A stretch of DNA of 5,487 nucleotides, taken from positions 1-5,487 of the forward strand of contig JACDEK010000021.1 in assembly GCA_013816445.1 (NCBI GenBank), given 5' to 3'. Made by a program: the position numbers and the translations under genes. The notes under the pieces were generated by a model. That model saw nothing but the letters and a program-made list of their open reading frames with translations, had not been told where the DNA came from and made no database searches. This DNA comes from Candidatus Saccharimonadota bacterium. GTDB taxonomy: Bacteria > Patescibacteriota > Saccharimonadia > CAILAD01 > BJGX01. Positions 1-4,124 of this stretch are shown piece by piece (within the stretch, counting starts at the first letter, position 1; every line of letters starts with the position of its first letter).

Positions 1-2044
1 CAGGGGTAGGTGCAGGGCGACCCGATCTTGTTGGTGGTGCGCTAGGCGTTGGAGGGCCAACAGGAGAACCGGTTGAGCCACCTGATCCGCCTACACTAGG
101 GCCACCACCTGCAGGCAAAACTGTTACTACATCAGACCAATCAGTACCACCATTTGGAGGATTTGCATCACTAGGCATGGATGTACCAGCAGGAATATTT
201 GCTCGTATCGGTTGTTGACCACTAGCAACCAAAGCTTCATTCATTTGTCTTAGTACTTTAAGTTGTTGTTCAGATGGAGCAATACCATTATTTGCATTAC
301 GAGCTAATTCATATGCCATATCAGACCTTTTTGAGGTAAGTGTTCTGCGTGCATTCTCGCCAGTCGCTCCTTTGGCAGTAGAAAGCTTAATAAGATCTTT
401 GGTTGCAAAATCACCATAATTTTCTTTTTGACCTTTTGCATAAACAGCTTGTTTTTTGGCGCCATACTTAGTAGCTGCTGTACCAAATCCTGGCACTTTT
501 CCACCTACACCACTAACTGCTTTCCCTGTAAGATCACCAGCCTTCCCTTCTTTGAAGCTTTTGGTAGCGGCCTTACCAACTGCCGAGCCAGCAGCAACTT
601 TTCCGGCTGCACTCATTACATCAGTACTCCACTTGAATGATTTAGGTATAATAGCTATACCAATAAAAGGTACAAATACCGATATAAAATTCATGAATTT
701 ATCTGTTGAATTCTGAAATATGGTCTGAATTACAACCGTGACGGCTAGTATTAACCCTACTATTGGCCCCATTACAAGTAGCTTAATAAACCAAGTGGCC
801 CATTTTTTAGCATATTGTTGAGTTTGGGGTAGTACCCAGGCTGCAAAAGCTAAAGGGCTTATAAAAACCAAAACAATAAGAAATACATTACGAAATATCA
901 AGTAACCAAGTGCGATGATAACTATCACAAGTAGCGCTATTGCTAAGAACAATAGAATAACAAAATATGCAACGCCACTCACACCACCATTTAATCCTTC
1001 TGCAAAGCTCCCGGCGCCTTGTTGCTTACCCGCTAAATCTAGAAAATTACCTCCAATAGATTGTCCGAGCGTTTGTGTTTGATCAACGATAGATGGAATC
1101 GTGATAGTTACAACATTAGAGAGATCAACTAAAAGAGAGCAGATAAGAAATCCAAATTGAGTGGCAATAACTGCGGCTATGAGCCTTGGTAGCATTTTCT
1201 TAATAGAATAGTTATCAAGACCTGTGCTAAAGAAATTAGAAAAAATAATTACCAGAAAAATAAGTATGTAGAGTGTATTGGCAACATTCTTAAATCTATT
1301 AAAACCGTCTTGTACCCCACCTTGAGATGTTAAGGGTGTAATTCTTAATTGACCTATCAAGAAGCCCGTTAAACCATCAACAGTTTGTACAATAGCATCT
1401 CTCAACGGGCATAAGAAAAAACTCAGAGGGTTGACGATACAGTCTCCTTCATTGGCAGCAGCAGATCCGGCAGCCTTTTGCGTAGCATCAGTAATGCCTG
1501 GTCCAGTATATTTGGCTGTATTAATATTAAAGCCACCTGCATGCCCACTGTCTAGAGTACCATCTTGTACAACCACCTTATCTCCATTATATGGATCACA
1601 GTCGGTTGATTTAATAGTTGAACAAAATTCTTTCTTGGTGTCAGTAGCTACAAAAGGTACTTTTGCATTAGCATTATTTTTTATAAAATCACCAGTGAGT
1701 TTATTGCCGGAATTATCGGTTAGAATGTAGCCAATATCACTACCAGTGCCTGGTGCAAGTGTAATTTTGAACACTGGGCCATGGCCACCGTCGTCACTAC
1801 CAGCATCTTTGCCAGAAACAAATACGGCTACCTTGGCTTCTCCGCTCAAGACCGGGTCATATACAAAAAAATCGTCGCATGCTTTGATAACACCGGCATT
1901 TTCCCACTTACCGGCATTTCCTCCATTAGTAACACACGCCCATGGACCACTGGCTTTTGCTTCTTGATGATTAGCTACACCAAAAAGTACTACCGCTAAA
2001 CATGACAATAAAAATACGCTAAAAATTTGGAGGAGTTTTTTCAT
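1..2044 (-). CDS. TrbL/VirB6-like polytopic T4SS membrane protein (C-terminus cut by window edge)
   Basis: This is an uninterrupted minus-strand frame of 681 codons from ATG at 2044 to the window edge, with no stop seen, so the C-terminus is missing. Residues 1-31 form a signal peptide (MKKLLQIF..., cleavage plausible after AKA). Residues 32-250 are a predicted extracytoplasmic domain with cysteines at 37, 56, 141, 149, 202 and 212. Helices follow at about 256-275, 284-306, 358-381, 385-405, 421-443 and 453-468. Between helices 4 and 5 the sequence reads SPLAFAAWVLPQTQQYAKKW, typical of TrbL/VirB6-like proteins in CPR bacteria. Residues 470-681 are a probable cytoplasmic tail: basic and Ala/Gly-rich, then Gly/Pro/Ser/Thr-rich low complexity from about 615. 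VirB6/TrbL proteins form the inner-membrane channel part of type IV secretion systems. The gene is divergent from five T4SS pilin genes, which supports the call. The start is fixed by the signal peptide; no Shine-Dalgarno sequence precedes it. The substrate and the exact subfamily are unknown. Confidence 0.88.
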   Translation of the reverse strand, partial: MKKLLQIFSVFLLSCLAVVLFGVANHQEAKASGPWACVTNGGNAGKWENAGVIKACDDFFVYDPVLSGEAKVAVFVSGKDAGSDDGGHGPVFKITLAPGTGSDIGYILTDNSGNKLTGDFIKNNANAKVPFVATDTKKEFCSTIKSTDCDPYNGDKVVVQDGTLDSGHAGGFNINTAKYTGPGITDATQKAAGSAAANEGDCIVNPLSFFLCPLRDAIVQTVDGLTGFLIGQLRITPLTSQGGVQDGFNRFKNVANTLYILIFLVIIFSNFFSTGLDNYSIKKMLPRLIAAVIATQFGFLICSLLVDLSNVVTITIPSIVDQTQTLGQSIGGNFLDLAGKQQGAGSFAEGLNGGVSGVAYFVILLFLAIALLVIVIIALGYLIFRNVFLIVLVFISPLAFAAWVLPQTQQYAKKWATWFIKLLVMGPIVGLILAVTVVIQTIFQNSTDKFMNFISVFVPFIGIAIIPKSFKWSTDVMSAAGKVAAGSAVGKAATKSFKEGKAGDLTGKAVSGVGGKVPGFGTAATKYGAKKQAVYAKGQKENYGDFATKDLIKLSTAKGATGENARRTLTSKRSDMAYELARNANNGIAPSEQQLKVLRQMNEALVASGQQPIRANIPAGTSMPSDANPPNGGTDWSDVVTVLPAGGGPSVGGSGGSTGSPVGPPTPSAPPTRSGRPAPTP

Positions 2045-2056
2045 AATACTTATGCA

Positions 2057-2085
2057 TTGATTATAGTTGTATTTACCAAGATAAT
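2057..2085 (+). promoter_or_regulatory. Distal promoter for the pilin array, overlapping the divergent promoter
   Basis: TTGATT (2057-2062), a 17-base spacer and GATAAT (2080-2085) make a good plus-strand promoter. Its -35 overlaps the -10 of the minus-strand promoter and vice versa. The expected start near 2092 would give a leader of about 65 bases to the first pilin ATG at 2157. A second, proximal promoter candidate lies at 2121-2149, so which one drives the pilins is open. Confidence 0.5.
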
Positions 2086-2088
2086 CAA
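2060..2088 (-). promoter_or_regulatory. Sigma70-type promoter of the TrbL/VirB6-like gene
   Basis: Reading the minus strand, TTGATT (2088-2083) is followed by a 17-base spacer and a perfect TATAAT (2065-2060). The expected start site near 2053 would leave a leader of only about 8 bases before the ATG at 2044, too short for a normal ribosome binding site, and none is visible. The promoter overlaps an oppositely directed promoter on the plus strand. Confidence 0.65.
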
Positions 2089-2120
2089 AAGCCTACAAAC
2101 AGTCATTATATTTAGATGTA

Positions 2121-2149
2121 TTTCAACAAACTAGGTTATGTATTACAAT
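2121..2149 (+). promoter_or_regulatory. Proximal promoter candidate of the first pilin gene
   Basis: TACAAT (2144-2149) matches the -10 consensus at five of six bases and lies seven bases before the ATG at 2157, so the transcript would be leaderless or nearly so. The -35 candidate, TTTCAA (2121-2126) at 17-base spacing, is weak. The call is strengthened because the 12 bases from this -10 onward, TACAATAAGACT, recur with one mismatch at the -10 of the solute-binding protein gene (4109-4120). Confidence 0.45.
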
Positions 2150-2156
2150 AAGACTA

Positions 2157-2546
2157 ATGAAACACACAAGATTAGTTATATATTTAGCACTTATTAGTAT
2201 GGCAACTCTAATAGTTTTCTCTCTTTCTGGGGTCACACGTGCTGCTGATTTAGACTGCACTAAAGATGTGAGCCCAGCCGGTAAGGCATTATTCTGCGGT
2301 GGAGCAGCCACACTAGCAAATAATGATAGTACTCTCAGTGTTGTTATTAATATTGTTGCAAATTGGCTTATTGGTATTATGGGTCTTGTGCTTGCGGTAA
2401 TGATTTTGATTAGTGCTGTGCAAGTTGTGTCCTCTTCTGGTAATCCTGATGCGGTAAAATCTGCTAAGAATCGTTTAACCCAAGCCGCCATTAGTCTTGG
2501 CCTATTAGTATCATTTAGAGCTATACTAGCATTAATAGGAATATAG
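2157..2546 (+). CDS. T4SS pilin-like protein 1 (VirB2/TrbC-like), divergent member
   Basis: The 129-aa protein begins with a signal peptide (basic MKHTR, hydrophobic to about 24, cleavage plausible near residues 29-30). A short mature N-terminus holds two cysteines, C34 and C47. Helices lie at about 62-90 and 108-128 with a polar loop SSSGNPDAVKSAK between them, matching the S-x-G-N plus A-K pattern of the four downstream paralogues. VirB2/TrbC-type pilins insert in the inner membrane as a two-helix hairpin and assemble into the T4SS pilus. This copy is the most divergent: the usual G-G-I-x-Y at the end of helix 1 is replaced by S-A-V-Q-V, and helix 2 carries an arginine (R121). It could be a minor or specialised subunit. 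No Shine-Dalgarno sequence is seen before the ATG. It is followed after three bases by the next pilin gene, suggesting co-transcription. Confidence 0.82.
   Translation: MKHTRLVIYLALISMATLIVFSLSGVTRAADLDCTKDVSPAGKALFCGGAATLANNDSTLSVVINIVANWLIGIMGLVLAVMILISAVQVVSSSGNPDAVKSAKNRLTQAAISLGLLVSFRAILALIGI
2537..2540 (+). promoter_or_regulatory. Ribosome binding site of pilin 2 inside the end of pilin 1
   Basis: AGGA sits nine bases before the ATG at 2550, within the last sense codons of pilin 1. With only three bases between the two genes, this is the expected arrangement for translation from a shared transcript and supports the choice of start. Confidence 0.45.
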
Positions 2547-2549
2547 ATT

Positions 2550-2834
2550 ATGAAATTTTTACTTGCAGTTACACTTTTTGAAGGAGTAGATACAAATAGC
2601 TTAGATGGAGTTAGTAAACTCCTTAATAATGCTGTTAGTATATTACTCGGTTTTGTAGGTGTTTTATCAGTTATTTTTATCATTGTCGGGGGTATTCAAT
2701 ACATTACCTCGGCGGGTAATTCTGGTGGCACAGAAAAGGCCAAGAAAACCATTACTTATGCTGTGGGTGGGCTCATACTTGCTCTTTCTACAGGTGCAAT
2801 TATTGCTCTTATTAATAAGCTTTTCTTTCCATAA
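2550..2834 (+). CDS. T4SS pilin-like protein 2, short form
   Basis: The 94-aa protein has a short hydrophobic start (MKFLLAVTLF) rather than a clear cleavable signal peptide, then an amphipathic stretch to about residue 30. Helix 1 (about 29-50) ends in GGIQY, the loop is TSAGNSGGTEKAKKT, and helix 2 spans about 70-90. This is the conserved core of the T4SS pilin family common in CPR genomes. Basic residues in the loop fit the VirB2-like topology, with the loop in the cytoplasm. Its closest relative in the window by architecture is the equally long pilin 3, with which it shares LLGF, VIFI, the GGI-Y turn, TSAGN, KAK and TIT. It probably sits in a transcript with pilin 1. It ends in TAA, the only gene here not ending in TAG. 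Confidence 0.85.
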   Translation: MKFLLAVTLFEGVDTNSLDGVSKLLNNAVSILLGFVGVLSVIFIIVGGIQYITSAGNSGGTEKAKKTITYAVGGLILALSTGAIIALINKLFFP

Positions 2835-2866
2835 ACTTGCAAGTTATTTTATAAACCAGGTATTAT
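2835..2866 (+). promoter_or_regulatory. Promoter candidate of pilin 3, with a 10-bp palindrome
   Basis: TTGCAA (2837-2842), an 18-base spacer and TATTAT (2861-2866) make a moderate promoter whose start would fall at or next to the ATG at 2873. The -35 lies within the perfect palindrome ACTTGCAAGT (2835-2844). The same hexamer pair, TTGCAA and TATTAT, recurs upstream of pilin 4. The gene may instead be read from an upstream transcript; the nearest Shine-Dalgarno-like bases are only AGG at 2858-2860. Confidence 0.35.
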
Positions 2867-2872
2867 ATAGAT

Positions 2873-3157
2873 ATGTTCAAACACTTTTTACTCTCAGCCC
2901 TTACACCACCAACAGGCCTCACTGGCCCTGGTGACTTTGGTTCTATCGCTACCACTGTTACTAATGTATTACTCGGCTTTGCTGGCGCACTGGCAGTAAT
3001 ATTTATTGTGATAGGGGGTATAATGTATGCCACCTCAGCTGGTAATGATAGCCAAGTACAAAAAGCTAAGAGTACTATTACTAATGCTGTTGTGGGGCTC
3101 ATTATTACCATTTTGGCATATGCGATAGTTGCTTTTGTTATTGGTACCTTTAAATAG
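2873..3157 (+). CDS. T4SS pilin-like protein 3, short form
   Basis: The 94-aa protein starts with a short hydrophobic segment (MFKHFLLSAL) and a Pro/Gly-rich linker (about 11-23) in place of a standard signal peptide. Helix 1 (about 29-50) ends in GGIMY, the loop reads TSAGNDSQVQKAKSTIT, and helix 2 (about 72-92) has AYAIVAF. These are the core motifs of the two-helix T4SS pilin family. It has the same length as pilin 2, suggesting that the two arose by duplication, but its second helix (AYAIVAFVIGTF) is closer to pilins 4 and 5. It lies 38 bases after pilin 2 and 119 before pilin 4. Expected role: membrane-inserted pilus or T4SS subunit. The start is the only ATG that keeps the whole N-terminus. 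Confidence 0.86.
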   Translation: MFKHFLLSALTPPTGLTGPGDFGSIATTVTNVLLGFAGALAVIFIVIGGIMYATSAGNDSQVQKAKSTITNAVVGLIITILAYAIVAFVIGTFK

Positions 3158-3203
3158 TTCCAAAAGTCTTAGTAGTTTGTAGCAACCTAAAACATAAGGG
3201 CTA

Positions 3204-3231
3204 TTGCAATATCCTCTTCTTGCAGTATTAT
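3204..3231 (+). promoter_or_regulatory. Promoter candidate of pilin 4
   Basis: TTGCAA (3204-3209), a 16-base spacer and TATTAT (3226-3231) lie in the longest gap of the array (3158-3276). The start would be near 3238, giving a leader of about 39 bases that contains a strong Shine-Dalgarno sequence. An overlapping alternative is TTGCAG (3220-3225) with TAAAGT (3243-3248), which matches less well. Confidence 0.42.
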
Positions 3232-3260
3232 TAAGAGTAAGGTAAAGTATTTATATATTT

Positions 3261-3266
3261 AAGGAG
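3261..3266 (+). promoter_or_regulatory. Strong Shine-Dalgarno sequence of pilin 4
   Basis: AAGGAG lies ten bases before the ATG at 3277. It is the only near-consensus ribosome binding site in the window, which fixes the start of pilin 4 and suggests that this copy is translated more strongly than its paralogues. Confidence 0.75.
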
Positions 3267-3276
3267 AAAATTCAAA

Positions 3277-3639
3277 ATGATCGTTTCACAAAAATCTAAA
3301 AGTCTTGTAACTGCAAGTGCAGTTGCCTCAGCAGTATTAGTACCACTTGCTGCTAGTGCCGCAACAGATGCATCAACAGGTGCAACTTCTGCTCAGCCCA
3401 CCGGTACCCCAACTGATCTTAACGCTCAGATCACTATTATTACTAATACAATGCTTCTTGCTATTGGTGTTGTATCGGTTATTATGCTAATTGTTGGTGG
3501 TTTTCGTTACGTACTTAGTAACGGTAATGAAAAAGCGATTACTGGTGCAAAAGATACTATTCTTTATGCCATTATAGGTATTGTTGTTGCCTTGCTTTCA
3601 TTTGCTATCGTCAACTTCGTTCTTGGTCGTTTTTCTTAG
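3277..3639 (+). CDS. T4SS pilin-like protein 4, candidate major pilin
   Basis: The 120-aa protein has a classical signal peptide (basic start with K6 and K8, hydrophobic core, cleavage plausible after ASA at residue 28), then a mature Thr/Ala/Pro-rich stretch without cysteine to about 48. Helix 1 (about 53-76) ends in GGFRY, the loop is LSNGNEKAITGAKDT, and helix 2 (about 96-117) ends in AIVNFVLG. This is the T4SS pilin family pattern. By hand alignment about 47 of the last 74 positions match pilin 5, the closest pair in the array. It has its own promoter candidate and the only strong Shine-Dalgarno sequence, so it is inferred to be the most highly made subunit. The small, cysteine-free mature form (about 92 aa) is in the range of processed VirB2-like pilins. 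Confidence 0.88.
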   Translation: MIVSQKSKSLVTASAVASAVLVPLAASAATDASTGATSAQPTGTPTDLNAQITIITNTMLLAIGVVSVIMLIVGGFRYVLSNGNEKAITGAKDTILYAIIGIVVALLSFAIVNFVLGRFS

Positions 3640-3675
3640 GTAATACTTACTATAGAAAGGCTAGTCTTAAAGATT

Positions 3676-4038
3676 ATGAGAAAAAAATTACTCCTTGCTA
3701 CTACTACAGCTAGTACTTCTGCTCTACTATTTGTAACTCGAGTCTATGCTGCCTGCGATATTACCTCGGGTGCAAGAGGTGGAGCTGACTGTGCTCAAGG
3801 AGCGGGCACAGCTACAGACCTAGTTGTAAATGTTAAAGGTATTACCAATACTCTTCTTTTAGCAATTGGTGCAATAGCAGTAATTATGATAATAATTGGT
3901 GGTATTCGTTACGCACTATCTGGTGGTAATGAGCAAAACGTTAAGGCTGCCAAAGATACTATTCAATATGCCATAGTTGGTCTAGTGATTGCTTTACTAT
4001 CTTATGCCATCGTAAACTTCGTTCTCAGACTATTCTAG
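3676..4038 (+). CDS. T4SS pilin-like protein 5
   Basis: The 120-aa protein starts MRKK and has a signal peptide with likely cleavage after VYA (residue 25). The mature N-terminus is Gly/Ala-rich with two cysteines, C27 and C39. Helix 1 (about 55-77) ends in GGIRY, the loop is LSGGNEQNVKAAKDT, and helix 2 (about 97-118) contains LLSYAIVNFVL. It is a close paralogue of pilin 4 in the membrane region and differs mainly in the N-terminal exposed part and the cysteine pair. It begins 36 bases after pilin 4. The Shine-Dalgarno-like GAAAGG (3655-3660) is 15 bases from the ATG, which is long, so translation may be weaker than for pilin 4. It is the last gene before the terminator at 4071-4101. Likely role: T4SS pilus subunit, possibly a minor variant. 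Confidence 0.87.
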   Translation: MRKKLLLATTTASTSALLFVTRVYAACDITSGARGGADCAQGAGTATDLVVNVKGITNTLLLAIGAIAVIMIIIGGIRYALSGGNEQNVKAAKDTIQYAIVGLVIALLSYAIVNFVLRLF

Positions 4039-4070
4039 TAATATTTTAAACTCATTCTAATAAGCTGTAT

Positions 4071-4105
4071 AAAAACCACTTTTTTAACAGAAATGGTTTT
4101 TGTTT
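4071..4105 (+). terminator. Intrinsic terminator after the pilin array
   Basis: AAAAACCA (4071-4078) pairs with TGGTTTTT (4094-4101), an 8-bp stem that could extend by a few pairs across a C/A mismatch. The 3' arm runs into a T-rich stretch (TTTTTGTTTT). The stem has only two G-C pairs, so it may be modest in strength. The A-run on the 5' side would make it able to act in both directions. It lies 32 bases after the pilin 5 stop. Confidence 0.65.
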
Positions 4106-4114
4106 TGATATAAT
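4084..4114 (+). promoter_or_regulatory. Promoter of the solute-binding protein gene (extended -10)
   Basis: TGATATAAT (4106-4114) is a perfect -10 with the upstream TG of an extended -10 element. TTAACA (4084-4089) matches the -35 consensus at five of six bases but at a long 19-base spacing, which the extended -10 could offset. The start would fall near 4121, four bases before the ATG. The -35 lies in the loop region of the preceding terminator hairpin. Confidence 0.6.
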
Positions 4115-4124
4115 AAGACTGTAT

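Larger units (their letters stand above)
2057..2088. repeat. 8-bp perfect inverted repeat in the divergent intergenic region
   Basis: TTGATTAT (2057-2064) and ATAATCAA (2081-2088) are perfect inverted copies separated by 16 bases. The arms contain the -35 of one promoter and the -10 of the other. The symmetry may simply be the two promoters, or it may also be an operator for a dimeric regulator; arm centres are 24 bases apart, a little over two helical turns. Confidence 0.6.

Noticed and set aside
1..200. Possible coding repeat array in the Gly/Pro-rich tail of the TrbL-like protein
   Set aside because: The segment is low in complexity but has no regular repeat unit at the DNA or protein level.
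428..1999. Several plus-strand open frames of 70-99 codons between 428 and 1999
   Set aside because: All lie opposite the 681-codon minus-strand frame, which has a signal peptide, membrane helices and a domain match; none has a ribosome site.
2123..2683. A 186-codon open frame on the minus strand opposite pilins 1 and 2
   Set aside because: It lies antisense to two genes with clear family motifs, starts inside pilin 2, lacks a ribosome site and gives a protein without recognisable features; it is a shadow of the codon pattern of the real genes.
2863..3111. An 82-codon minus-strand frame opposite pilin 3
   Set aside because: Antisense shadow of a gene with strong pilin motifs; no start signals.
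3158..3203. Possible terminator between pilins 3 and 4
   Set aside because: No stable hairpin followed by a T-tract could be found in this gap, so it was not annotated.
3641..3660. Sequence before pilin 5 resembling a T7-type phage promoter (TAATAC...ACTATAG)
   Set aside because: It lacks three internal bases of the T7 promoter and there is no phage polymerase or phage gene in view; the likeness is best explained by chance in AT-rich sequence.
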